Positions 1 through 63,813 of a DNA stretch of 64,000 nucleotides are shown piece after piece. Location of the stretch: positions 37,286,816 through 37,350,815 of the forward strand of contig NC_092702.1 in assembly GCF_964275005.1 (NCBI RefSeq), written 5' to 3'. The notes below the pieces were generated by a model. It did no database searches, was not told the origin of the DNA, and saw only the letters and a list, made by a program, of their open reading frames with translations. How positions within the stretch are numbered: the first letter of the stretch is position 1; the number at the start of each line of letters is the position of its first letter. Source of the DNA: Diadema setosum (taxonomy: Eukaryota > Echinodermata > Echinoidea > Diadematoida > Diadematidae). The translations under genes were made by a program, and so were the position numbers.

Positions 1-447
1 ACGGATAAAAAAAAAAGCGAAACTGTCTGGACAATTAATTGTAGAAACACTCGACCATTGTCATCTTCAATTGAACATCCTTTCTGATAGACAAGGGATT
101 TTCACTAGCCCGGCAATTCGTAGATCTGATTTAGAGACATATAGAATATTTGTTGTCATACCGAAGGTTTCACACCAGCTCTTGTTACATGAAAATTTCA
201 ACCATGCACCACTTTCCCTGTAGGAAAAGCCACAAAACTTATTAACTTAAATTCAGTTTCAGGATGATTATGTCATATTTGGAGGGAATGAATGGAATCA
301 TCGTATCAGTATTCTGTAACTGGTCATTTTAGTAATCTTATTTTAGTATTTATCATTTATCAGGAAGAGAGTCAAACTATTGATGCAATGGGGCAAAAAT
401 CAACTTTCTTACTCTTTATTTTCTTTCCATCACTATATTCCCCAAAG
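1..447. other. AADAT intron, left edge of window
   Basis: The stretch upstream of the first recognisable AADAT exon is AT-rich and shows no coding segment that I can match to the family. It should be the intron preceding the exon at 448. I see no repeat with clear ends. Confidence 0.5.
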
Positions 448-3400
448 TCTCGCATTCCGTCTTTGCTCTCCATGGATACGGACGGAAGAGTCGTGAGATG
501 CGACACGTTTTCAAAGTTCATGGGACCAGGGTAAGACGATCTATCACTGCGTGATATAGTTATACTCAATGTAGTCCTACTCATTCACTTAATTTAAGGG
601 ACGTAGTCGGTTGGGTGCTTGTGATGAAAGCCTAAAGCTATCAGTTCTTAGGTAGTAGCTTTCCCCTACTTCAAAGGAGGTGATTTATGCAGCACTCGTT
701 TTCAGACCCTCCCATATTTCATCCTATACTGATTCTTTGTTCCGTGTGAGCACTACTCTTCCTTCAGACCTACCATCATTGTTAGTCTACATAACATCTC
801 GAAATATTCACGTCAATGTCTCCAGTGGCTCAGGGACATCTTGTGCTATCCTTTTACCTTACCCGAAGCCGAGCTCAGGAATTCTTGCTTAGGAGTCAGA
901 TATCCCAGCAATGACAACCCGTAGCTTTTTCAATTGAAGATTTTACCTGATACCTGAACCAATTTCATGATTCTTGATCTTTCCAGTTTTCGCGCAGGCT
1001 GGCTCAGTGGACCGAATGCTCTGGTGACAAAGATGTTGTTTGAGCTGCAGTATATGATACAACATGCCAGCGTTTTAACACAGGTGTGATGACGCTTCTA
1101 AAAACAATTTTTTTTTCATTGCTTTTAAAATCTTGTCCTTGCATTTCTTTGCGATGGAGTTATTTGATTTACAGAGAGTACAATGACTCTAAAACACGAT
1201 AGCAATAAAAAAATTAGATAAATAACTAAAACAAGGATTATCTAAAATGATAATTGTTTAGATGCTGCATATCAGTTACTCCCGTAATATCTCAATTTCC
1301 TCAAAGGTTGGTAGCTGTTGCTATATTGTATATAATACCTTCAGCCTCATTACGAAATTACGAAACTTTCCTGAGGATTGTCTGTTAATACGTGACGTCA
1401 TAATAGGCTACGATCGCATCTCGTCTCCTGAAGGTAACTCTGAACAAACTCCTGAGACAGTGGGGGATGGAAGAATTCCTTCGGAATGCCAACGATCAAA
1501 GGGGTTTCTACTGGAAGAGACGGGACTTCAGTCTACAGAGTGCAGAAAAACATCTCAAGGGTAAGAAACTTGTACTCTGTTAGGTTTATCACTCTTAGTG
1601 TTGATTATATCATTCTATGTTAAAGGAGACCTCCGGATGATTTTCAAATTTTTACATTTGAACATATATAAATTAGTTATACTGGGTACAGAGTTTCAGG
1701 ATTTATGATGATTGGGATGAAAAATAAGAATGTTTTCGAAGTTTATAACAAATTACAATGAACAAGGATGATGACATGGCAGCCTCACCATAAGAATGCA
1801 TGAGATGTGGCTCAAGGAAGCAGCTCAAAAGAAGAAGGCATGCATAGATTACACACAGGTGAGCTTGCAAGCATGCGGTATTGTAATGGAATGACACTGC
1901 TACATTTCTGAGATATGTGAGGCTCCTATGTCATCATCTTTGTTCAGTGTAATTTGTTTAAGGTTTTTGAAAGTACTGTTTCTGTGCTCAAGAACCACAA
2001 TAAATTCTACAAATCTATACATGAAGCTGTTGATTTATGTACTACATGATGTGAAATTATGAAAATCGTCCGGAATGCCCCTTTAAAGAAGGAGGAAAAA
2101 ATAAATGCTTTGAACAAAAAAACCCACTTTTTCATCATCATCGTTATCATCAATACAAGTATAATCATGATTAGAATTGTCAGACTGTTTGGACTAATTG
2201 AACATGGTCACTTTAAACATGACAACACACGAGCAACGGGAATAACAGCTTTTAGTCCCTTCTGAAGGACTAGGCAATGAGGATATTAAAAGTGCTTGCC
2301 TTGAGACCACTGCTGCCAGCTGACTCGGACCAGGGACCTGAATGTTGAGGGTCCATGATCATATTCACTGAGCCGCAGCTGCTGGTCTATGTCATCATTC
2401 TAGGTGTACAGTAGTAGGATTGTAAGCATTGTCATCAACAAAATCTTTAACACTCATTTTAAACATTACTGCACTCATTATCCCTTATGATAAATTATAT
2501 AAACTTACTATGAACAATTCATTCTCTTGACCTGCCATAGAATTCATCATTTCAAAATCATTTGCAGAATCGAATTCATAGCCACCGAAACTACAAAGTA
2601 TCATCGATGATTAAAAATGGTAGCCCCATAGGTGAAGAACATGTCCAGTAAGAGTTAAAGCATGATTAATCGAGAAAGCAAAGGATTCAGTTCACCCCTT
2701 CACGTAAAATCATTAAATTTACAAATCTTGGAAAAAAGGATGTGGCATACAAAATGTGAACTACACCAGAGCACGAAGTGTTTCAAAGGGCCTTTAATGG
2801 ATGTGATCCTACTTTTGATTTGAAGGTTTGGCGACCTGGACGGTGCCCCAGGGCGGCATGTTTCTTTGGATTAAGGCCACCGTCATCGACGACGGAGAGA
2901 AATTCCTCGCCGACCACGCCATAAAGAACGGATTCATGATGACACCAGGGAGTATCTTTGCCCACGATCACCAAGCCCCTTGCCCATACCTCCGGCTTTC
3001 CTTCACCGCGTGTACGGAAGAAAAGTTAGATGAGGTAAGCATCTACATGTACCATAATTTTTCAAATCTTTCAACAAAAAACAAACAAAAAAAAAAAAGC
3101 CATGAAACCTTATCTGATGGTTCCACATTTTTACGCAAGTAAAATGGGGCACAAATACATTTATGAAAATAAGCTCATGCGATGCTCTGTCACTGCTTGC
3201 CAAGTTTTCTTGAATTCAAGGCGTATACAAATTTTCATCTGATACTCTTGTCGACCATTTTGTTTGCTGCATAATAAAATGCTTCATCTCGATCACTCAT
3301 CAAGCATATCAAAAGGTGACAAGAAGACGCGTTCCTTGTACCAGTTAGCTCAACACCACTCGGTTGAAAGCATTCATCAAAAAGTCATTTTGTAACATTA

Positions 3401-3767
3401 TTGTCCTTGATGGACTGAGAAATGCTAAAGGAATTCAGTGACAAAATAGATGATTATAGACAAAGAATTCGACTTGGATGGGAGCATTTTTCATGATTCG
3501 TGTCCTAAAAAATTGTATTTCTGATTGATAATGCCACCATCCTGGCGGGCAAAGACGGTGGCAGTGCTGGATGATAACTTTTGTGTATGGATGTTGTATC
3601 ATACACACACACATTGTCTCAAGTTTCCATATACACAGGCCTACTCACTAGATTTTCTACGAATAAATTTGACTGTGCCATGCATTTGTTGCCTTTTTTT
3701 TCAGGGCATAAAAGCACTAGCAACGGCCCTCAGGGAAGCTGCAGACGAGAAACAAGTGAAGACATGA
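448..3767 (+). CDS. AADAT: Kynurenine/alpha-aminoadipate aminotransferase, C-terminal half (AADAT/KAT2-like), 5' end outside window
   Basis: Coding exons are 448-530, 987-1083, 1407-1560, 2826-3034 and 3705-3767, totalling 606 nt (201 aa plus TGA) with consistent phases. The family are PLP fold-type-I aminotransferases that transaminate 2-aminoadipate and kynurenine, usually in mitochondria, in lysine and tryptophan breakdown. The first exon has a SMDTDGRV...DTFSK segment, where the Lys of DTFSK corresponds to the PLP Schiff-base lysine (DSFSK in vertebrates). Later exons encode GWLSGPNALV, LRQWGMEEF, WTVPQGGMFLWIK and APCPYLRLSFTA, all in family order; the Arg of PYLR corresponds to the conserved carboxylate-binding arginine. 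The start of the third exon (1407) is the least certain. It gives about four extra residues against the vertebrate protein, and an AG at 1432-1433 would give a shorter, in-phase exon. The N-terminal half lies left of the window. Confidence 0.9.
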
Positions 3768-3902
3768 AAATGTTGTTTCCAAGGAAACTGTCATCATGCT
3801 TTCTGATGCAATCCTGACACTGGGTCTTGCGGAATGATGACCGACTGAGCAGCTAAATGATAATACTTTCATGAAGTATCAAAACTAAAAATCTATATTT
3901 TT

Positions 3903-3908
3903 AATAAA
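3903..3908 (+). promoter_or_regulatory. Probable AADAT polyadenylation signal
   Basis: An AATAAA hexamer lies 136 bases after the AADAT stop codon, giving a short 3' UTR. It was chosen by position and motif only. Confidence 0.5.
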
Positions 3909-4600
3909 ACTATTGCCACCACAGTAATTACACGCATAATACATGTTACAATAAAAGTGAAACGCTTAAGCACGTTAAAAATGGTAACCAAACACAGGGA
4001 AGTGTTCTTTTTTGTTTTGTTTATACTGCCCTTGTGTGTGTGTGTGTGCTTGTATGTGTATATGTGTTACTGCCTGTTTGACTGTCTGCTCAAACTACAG
4101 TATTCTTTTCTAAGAGCGTAATCATAGTGTGTGTTTCTGCTCCGAGTCATCACTTGTAATTATGTGGCAACATTTCCACTTTCTTCACTGGAAGTTGTGA
4201 GTGAGGCTGACGGTTGTAAATGAATGTCGGTTATATGCCAAACTGGAAGACAAACATGTTTAATGTAGCCGAGTGTTTGCTACATATTGCATATCACAAA
4301 AAGAGTACGATCGAACAAGAATGGCTGAAATCTAAAGCTTTCTCAGATTTACCTTCCCGAATCCATTCAGTCAGCTGCAGTGTGAAAGTACAGCACCTTT
4401 TTTTTTGATAGTTTCTTTGTTTGTTTTGAATTTAAAGAAAGTTGTATCTCTCCTTAAAGCGAAGAACGCTGATGGAAGGGTATCATTGGTTGAGTCAATG
4501 CTCCAAACTCTCTTAACTTTTGTCGCATTCAAACCTTTCCCTTCATCTTATGCAACGTATACTCACGTAACCACTTCAGCAGCCGTGTAAATATTGGGGT

Positions 4601-4872
4601 GCTGTTCGTTATTCCGAAGGTTCGCTATTCCGAAGGTTCGTTGTTCCGAAGGGTCGTTAATCCGAAACACGCAAATTCCCTATACCTAGAGGTTCGTTAA
4701 TCCGAAAATGAAAAGGGGTTCGTTAATCCGAAAATTTGTGGCGTTATTCCGAAGGTTCGTTATTCCGAAGATCGGTTAATCCGAAAATGAAATTCGGAAC
4801 AATGAACCTTCGGAATAACGAATCTTAGGAATAAAGAGCCTTCGGAATAACAAACCTTCGGAATAACGAGCT
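4601..4872. repeat. Self-complementary short-unit repeat block
   Basis: The left part carries repeated units of the type GTTCGTTATTCCGAAGG. The right part, from about 4795, carries the reverse complement (CTTCGGAATAACGAACC). The block starts with TGTTCGTTATTCCGAAGG and ends with CTTCGGAATAACGAGC, so it can fold into one long imperfect hairpin. It looks like a fold-back or MITE-derived repeat in the gap between two convergent genes. Confidence 0.8.
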
Positions 4873-5369
4873 GTAACCAATTATTGTATGCTGGTAAAAC
4901 GTACATGTAGCTCAGTATTTTTCCCTTTTTCAAGAGAATTTGTTAATTTGTTTCCCTAGCTATTCATGTACACAAATGTATGACGTCATGGATATCAGAA
5001 TGTGAATGTCAAAACTTCCATTACATCCAACTGATGTCTGCTTTGCACATTGTAAACTCCAACCATAGATGTGCTTTACCTAGTCTGTTAACAGCAGGAT
5101 TTACATTCTCTTTTGTCAGTCCAAACAGTTTAATAATTTCTCTCATGTTTTCAGATATTATGTACAGTGTGATATTATGTTACAATTTAGGCTCTTCTCA
5201 TTCGGTGAAAAAAAACAAAACAAAACAAAACAAAAAACAATCGAGAATAAATGACTTAGCATCGTAAAGATGCATTGCGCAAAATGTCGTACCCCCTTAT
5301 GGTTAGCACTAAAGAATGTGCACAGGCAGGGCACCCTCCTTTTTCGGTTCTCTCATTGTTTACAGTGTA

Positions 5370-5550
5370 CAGTGGACTCCCATTATAACGAAGTCCTCAG
5401 GACCGGCAGTTTTCTTTCGTTATAACCGAACAAATAAACAATTAAAAAAATACAGCCGATAATTTTGCGACCTGGATTTTTATTTCATTGTACATATACA
5501 TGTAACTGGAATTTCGTTATAACCATGTTCGTTATAACAGGAGTGCACTG
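5370..5550. mobile_element. 181-bp pogo/Tc1-like MITE, TA target-site duplication
   Basis: The element begins CAGTGGACTCCCATTATAAC and ends GTTATAACAGGAGTGCACTG, near-perfect inverted termini, with TA on both sides. Two GTTATAACC inner repeats and a GACCGGC motif are shared with elements at 9738, 27553 and 42941. It is too short to code and is presumably moved in trans. Confidence 0.75.
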
Positions 5551-5894
5551 TACATGTATTCTACTTGCATTATGGAGTGTTATCAAGTCCATTCATCGTG
5601 TGTTCTACTTGCACTACAATGTTATTAAATCTGTTGATTGTGTACTCTACTTGTATTACTCAGCATTGTCAAGTTCATTCACCATGTTAACCGTTACACA
5701 TTAAACACAGGACTTTGTTTGATTAAGTGGATCGTGATCCGTAGCTACAAATATTGCATTTCTTTGCGCGAGTGTGATGCTTCACAAATGCTCATAATGC
5801 CAAGAATTATCAAAATACACATAATGGAATCTCAAGTGAATAATGTTCTCATCAGGACCACTCATTTGAAATGACTTAGAAACAAACAATGAGA

Positions 5895-7469
5895 TTTATT
5901 AACAAAGTTGCATTTTAATTGCAACAAAAAAAAAAATAGTCGTACACGTGCAGATTGAGAAATCTACTAAGAGAACTGTTGCAATGATTAAATGTGGAAC
6001 TGACATGAAATGACCACCACTCTAATCAAGAAAAAAAAAATCCAGTTGATGAAAAATTCAACTTACAATGAAAATTCTACCCAAAGGAGGGGACAGACCA
6101 GCAGCTTGCCTTGAGATACTCTATATCAGAAGGGAAATTGTTCAAGATATTAATTGAGAAAGTTACTGCTAGACATAAAAGTGTGGAGTCTTTGAGTACT
6201 GCACTGATTCATTGTGGGCTTGACAGGTGTTGTAAACTCATTGTCACTGATATTGAGCTAGATGGGATCAAAGTGAAAATTCAAAGTTGAATGAAATTTG
6301 TACTGTACAGATCCTGACTTGCTGAACAATATGTTACTTGCTAATTCTGGTTTTGAATCTGAATGTTTAAATCAATATCTCAGTTATAAGGCAAAGCAGA
6401 TTTGATAAGAGAAGAATTGACTCAGTTACCTGGTACAATATCCTTGAACAAGAACTACATACGATGTACTGTATATACATTGGTGAATATTACCCATATG
6501 TTACAAAAGCCTGTTTGAACATTTTAGAATTACAAACATAATATTCAAAGACAAACTATTACAATGGATACAATTTCTGTTTTCAATATTGTTGGCTATC
6601 TACAACGGTGAAAGATAACTCTGCCTTTAGATACATCCTATCATTAATGCTTTCTGTGCAGAAACAATTCACTTTCAACAAATTCATAAGACACACAACA
6701 AGAGATAAACATAAACACATCTATAACTGTTACTAACGTATGCATGTCACCCATACATGTACTACATTTTACGTTTTTATAATACGTGTATGTAAGTTAC
6801 ACAAAACCTTTACAGCAATCATATGGTGAATTCTACAAACCTGTTACATCAATCATTCCCATATTATCAACTTCAATTGTAGCAATCACATGCACAAAAA
6901 ACAAAAAACAAACAAACAAACTAAACTGACAAAGTTCATGACTCTTGCTGAGTCTTTACATCATGTTTTGTCCAAGTTGTGTAGATTGAACAAAAAAGGA
7001 GCATCACGAATTGCCTTGTAAAATCAAAAACTTGTCTTGCCTGGCCGAGTTTAGTTTCTTTTATTATACAAGTGTATGTCAAACTGGTGAGAAGTTTGCA
7101 TTTTTGCAAAACCAAGGAAACAGTTTACTCTTCTTTTGATAATGCTAAAAATATGAAAAGAGAGATAATGACATGAAGAGATACAATTTACAAGACAAAC
7201 GACTAGAATACACTGTCAGACAGAAATGATGCAACTTTCTTACTTCACTTTCCTTTTTAATACTTTTGTCATATCCATAACAACAACAGCAAGTATTTAC
7301 ATTTCTTAAAAGGACATGTAGGCAGCCTGTTCTCATGTAATACCACACAAACATTTAATTACCAGTGTTGGCAAAATCTGCGTCCCTTTGAACACTTAGT
7401 GGAATAAAGTCGAACATACACATATATACATGCTGAGTGAACAAGCACCATGGGTCAGTCCATTCCATT
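5895..7469 (-). other. SMC3: Probable SMC3 3' UTR and terminator region
   Basis: This AT-rich non-coding DNA follows the SMC3 stop codon. On the minus strand AATAAA occurs at 5895-5900 and at 7060-7065, and either could set the 3' end. No ORF or repeat with clear ends was seen. The exact UTR end cannot be decided without transcript data. Confidence 0.4.
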
Positions 7470-37455
<29,986 letters not shown>

Positions 37456-38353
37456 TGTGTATATGTGCTAGCGGCCGCCAGGCTACGAAGACTTCTCTTT
37501 CAAAGACAGTAAGATAAAGAATCAATCATACAGCCTCCCGCTTTTGAATATCAGCACATGCCCATAACCTTTTAATTCACTGTTTTCTCAGATTCATCTT
37601 TGAAGTGGGCAGCGCGCCTAGAGCGAAGAGCCCAAGTAAGCGTTGTTGTTCGAGATTCGATTGGACTCGGCGGCGGTGGTTTACGTTTTTGCGTACGTTC
37701 ACGTACGGTGTCCGATCCTGTACTCCGAGGCCAGTTTACAGCGCTAGCGAAGCTAAGCGCATCGGTGCGGTGGGCTAGCATTTTCGTGACAGGCACGCCA
37801 GTGCATAGCAGCGGAAGGAGCTGCCTTGAGCGTCTGTACAAGTACAGTACGGGTGTGTATGAAGGCACAGGACGTATCCCCAATAAAATGGCGCGCTTTG
37901 TTCTGCAAGGCGAGTCCATTTACATGTGGTGTATCAAAAAAACAAAAAAACAAACACTCTACTGTGTCTCTTATCCTGATATCTTATTGACCAACGTTTT
38001 CAACAAACTATACACTTTTATTCTTAGAGAGTAAAGTATGCCAAACATTACTTGATTTATATGTTCATTCTTGATTTTAAGTGAATATAATATTTCCCTT
38101 TCCCCCTAAATATCATCTCAACTATTTTCATGCATATTCATTAATTGAGTTTTATATCTTCGCCAGCTCTGGGGCAAAATTTGTTACTATTATGTTTCTT
38201 AATCGGTTTACTTGATGAAGTTTTCTAGTACCGAGACAAATATTGATGATATAAAAAGCATATTTTCAAAGAAGTTGTTAAATCTCAAATGTCGAGCAAT
38301 ATTTTTCTAATTCTAAGATTCAATATAAACATGACACCCAAGCTTCGCCAGTC
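37456..38353. promoter_or_regulatory. SMC3: SMC3 5' UTR and promoter region, GC-richer
   Basis: The DNA upstream of the SMC3 start codon is clearly richer in G, C and CpG (especially 37590-37860) than the surrounding introns, as expected for a housekeeping promoter. No TATA box was identified and the transcription start cannot be placed. Confidence 0.5.
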
Positions 38354-38426
38354 GGGGAATTAGCTCAAATGGTAGAGCGCTCGCTTAGCATGCGAGAGGT
38401 ACCGGGATCGATGCCCGGATTCTCCA
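38354..38426 (+). tRNA. tRNA-Ala (anticodon AGC)
   Basis: The 73-nt sequence folds as a full cloverleaf. The acceptor stem GGGGAAT pairs with ATTCTCC (one G-T pair), with A as discriminator. The anticodon stem CTCGC/GCGAG closes the loop TTAGCAT with anticodon AGC, and the T arm CCGGG/CCCGG closes ATCGATG. The A box (TAGCTCAAATGG) and B box (GATCGATGC) are intact, there is no intron, CCA is not encoded, and a TTTT terminator follows at 38441. It lies about 0.9 kb upstream of SMC3, on the opposite strand. Confidence 0.96.
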
Positions 38427-39036
38427 CATAGGTTGAAATCTTTTGACTTTGCTCATACTCGTTAGTTATTTTGTGCAGTTTCATCTTGTTAATTTCTTTC
38501 CCCGCTCCCCCCCCCCCCCCCTTCCAAGAAGGAAAAAAAAAAAAGTTCTAACACTTCTCGCATTTGCTTACAAATGTATAATATCCCTACCAGTTTTCAT
38601 TATCAAATTAGTTATCCATTTCAGGTGTCATATGCTAATTACAATGTGACAGTATTTGCCTGAAAATTTGTTAAAAAGCCTTTTTTTTTAATTCAAATTG
38701 CCACTGTTAAGATGCAAGATAAATGCATAGTTCAAAGTATATCTAAGTTATGCCACTTGTTTCTGCTTTCTTTTACATCTCTCTGCCCCTTCCCATACCT
38801 CCCTCTCTTTCTCCTTCTCCTCTCTCCTACCCTCCTTCAAATATTATTTTGTCAAATAATGTAAAGATGAGGCTTGGTGAGAGGATTTGTTCCATTAGAT
38901 CACAGAGCAACTTTAGAAAGGAAGTGAATTTGACTCAACTCACATTATTTACAATGTTTAGCCTGGTTAAACTTCAAGGGAACTGCAATTTGGGATTATC
39001 GCAACAAGTACCTAAATACGTTTTGGATGTCAAAGT
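38427..39036. other. Intergenic, simple-sequence tracts only
   Basis: Contains a C run followed by an A run near 38507-38543 and a pyrimidine-rich stretch near 38770-38830. I see no gene. Confidence 0.4.
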
Positions 39037-39215
39037 AAAAAATCATTAAAATCTCCCTGATTTAGGAATTATTTTCGCCCTTTGAAATGCATGTAACACA
39101 CAGATATCTCCCTGATTGCTGTGTGAAATCTCCCTGATTTGGATATGGGAATGTTGGCAGACCTGTGTGTGTAATCTTATTTGACTTGCTGATATGATAA
39201 ATATATCTATACACG

Positions 39216-39262
<47 letters not shown>

Positions 39263-39481
39263 GAATTGAATTTGAATTTATTTGTTCAGCATAAAAACAA
39301 CAACAGGGAATAACAACGATTAACGATCATAACAAGCAAAAGTAAAAACGGATCTATGGAATACATACAGCTGAAGGGAAGCAGCCAACGAGGAATTAAA
39401 AGTTTCCTTAAAATCTGGTCGACCCGGATAATCGATCAAAATGCATTGGCGGTAATCTTTTTCATATTTTTTTTTATATTA

Positions 39482-39550
<69 letters not shown>

Positions 39551-40482
39551 AGTAAAATCAGTCGTATAGACACCGCAGGAGCCAAAAAATTGGACTGACG
39601 TTTCGGTCAAAGACCTTTATCAAAGTAAGTCTGAACAAATACAATTTGATGCAAGAAACTAAGAAGACGCATAAGTTGCCAATATACAAATAATGATAAC
39701 AAAAGCCTGGCTGGATGCATGGTATAAGCGCTAGGGGGTGACGTCACAAAGGAAAAAAGAAAAGATGCGCAATTTAAAGCAATAAAGTGCGAAGGTTATT
39801 ATGACGCAAGAAAACCTAGGCGCGTATTAAAGTAAGCGTGTGACGTAATAAAAGAAAGTAAGGAAGATGCTCTTCATCTTGGACCTTTCTTTGTGACGTC
39901 TTGCCTTTGTTTTTTGTTTTGTCTAATTGTTTATTTTTCTAAGGCATCTTCCTTACTTTCTTTTATTACGTCACGCGCTTACTTTAATATGCGCCTAGGT
40001 TTTCTTGCGTCATAATAACCTTCGCACTTTATTGCTTTAAATTGCGCATCTTTTCTTTTTTCCTTTGTGACGTCACCCCCTAGCGCTTATACCATGCGTC
40101 CAGCCAGGCTTTTGTTATTATTTGTATCTTGGCAACTTATGCGTCTTCCTAGTTTCTTGCATGTCTTCCTAGTTTCTTGCATCAAATTGTTTATGTTCAG
40201 ACTTACTTTAATAAATAAATAGATTCTAATGTATTATGTCAACTTGTTTGTCTTCATCGTCTTCATGCTCTTATTCCAACACGCGGATAATAATACCATT
40301 ATATATATTACATGTATAGATATATTTATCACATCAGCAAGTCAAACAAGATTACACACACAGGTCTGCCAACATTCCCATATCCAAATCAGGGAGATTT
40401 CACACAGCAATCAGGGAGATATCTGTGTGTTACATGCATTTCAAAGGGAGAAAATAATTCCTAAATCAGGGAGATTTTAATA
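39037..40482. repeat. Large fold-back palindrome
   Basis: The inner arms (39622-39870 and 39944-40210) are near-perfect reverse complements around a 73-bp spacer. The outer arms (about 39037-39215 and 40305-40482, with CCCTGATTTAGGAATTATTTT-type motifs) are also complementary. The left side has about 400 bp of extra sequence, including TA microsatellites, between its outer and inner arms. It could be a fold-back transposon or two inverted insertions. Confidence 0.85.
39217..39254. repeat. (TA)n microsatellite
   Basis: A pure alternating AT tract within the left side of the fold-back element. A second tract lies at about 39477-39547. Confidence 0.9.
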
Positions 40483-40624
40483 TTCTTTTATTCAGACATT
40501 AACAGATTTTGACATTTTCAGGGAGACTCCTACAGGATCAGGGAGCTCTGCACACATACACACAGGCACATATACAGTACGATACACAACTACATGCAAA
40601 AACAGACTGACAAAAGGGCTCACA

Positions 40625-42016
40625 GGTATTAAGTGTTGTGTTTTATTTTTAATATACTTCTTCACATAAAATAAGAAACACAAAATCTATATTTACACAC
40701 ATCTGCATTTGAAATTTCCAAGGCTTGTACAAATCACTAACTACTCCACCTCACCTTGTGTTCATGAGCCACATGTAAAAACATCAATTTCACTGTTGAT
40801 ACTACAGTACTGAGAAGAATAAAGAGTAGGCAGGGTAAACCAATGGGCGGTGATTGTTGCCTTGTACTACACTGTAATTGCTAAATCACCAGGTACTTTA
40901 TTGACCAAGTAATTTGAGCGCCAGTATATGTTCCAGACCCTTCACTCTACGAAGTAAACCATCAAACATGTTCACCAATGTTCACATTCCGATCAAAATG
41001 TATAATTTCCTCACGGTGAGCCAACAGGAAATGTACCTATTTCAGTGTGGGCATCAATTGACAACACAGAGAATCAATTGCAGGAAATTGGACTAGTAAA
41101 CATTTTTTTTTACAATTCTCACCACAGTGAAAATATCTGTTTACTTCTGTGAGGCAAATAGTAAAATTTCACTTTCTTCACCTGGGACAAATAAAACACT
41201 CTGACTTGAGAGATCTGATGACCTCTATTTTGAATTAACGGTACATGAAAAATCTTCACAGAAATGCAGAATATGCCGATTTTATCGTACTTCATCTTTG
41301 TGCAGTCAAAGAAATATACACTGAGTTTTGTTCAGACTTACCAATGAATAATAGAAAATATCACAATAAATAATTAGACATGCAAAAAGCTACACACTGA
41401 CAGGGCTTTAAGTTTGTTTTTGATGGCATATTCTCAAGCAGCTTTTGTTACCGCCACAATGCAAACAGACATCTCATGTATTTGTTATACCTTCACATGT
41501 ACTCTACTTTTCAGATTGTCTGAAAGTAGTTTTGCTACATAAAACTATGCACACACTTGACTCTCTGCATTCTGTATTTTTGTGCAAATTATGCAAAACC
41601 AGCTACATCTATTCGGCAATAATATGCAATGTTCTATGGAAAAAAAAAGTCTGTCGTACTGCCACCACATGGAATTAACTGTTTCTGGATGTCACAAAGT
41701 CATCAATAAGTGTTCATTACAGTAGATTGTACACCTTGGTGTCTTCATCCCTAAATATATACCTAAACAAAGAGAAATGGGAATATCGGATAGAGGGCGA
41801 GCTCTTTTTACAGGCATCATATCATTTCAGCCATTCTGAGAAATGTCTTTATCATATAATTGTGTATGTATGCTTTCACTCAAGCATGTGTGTTACGAGG
41901 AATAAGACTTTGTTGTAAAATTTCATATCATTAAACTTAGGCAGCACCCATACAAATGAAAAGTGCAGTTGAAAAAAAAAAATGAAAGAAACAACAGCAA
42001 CATTGCTAAGTGCGTG

Positions 42017-42056
<40 letters not shown>

Positions 42057-42238
42057 GATATACAATATATAAAGCAAATAGGTGTGATGAAATGTACATG
42101 CCACTCTAAAAAGGAAGGACAGCAATCATTCATTTGTGACTAACAAAGAAAAACTTCAAAGTCATGAGATGGCAAGTTAACCCTCCAACTTGGGAGTCTG
42201 TTCATATTCAACACCTCCTTGACAGGAATACATTGCAT
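40625..42238 (-). other. Probable 3' UTR of the SPRY-domain gene
   Basis: Non-coding AT-rich sequence follows the last supported coding exon of the minus-strand SPRY gene. AATAAA on the minus strand at 40642-40647 is a candidate polyadenylation signal. A (TA)n tract lies at about 42014-42056. The UTR end is not proven. Confidence 0.4.

Positions 42239-63813
<21,575 letters not shown>

Noticed and set aside
37600..38034. 144-codon plus-strand ORF upstream of SMC3
   Set aside because: It lies in the GC-rich promoter/5' UTR region, where stops are rarer. The protein shows no domain or motif, and its last third is clearly AT-rich intergenic sequence.
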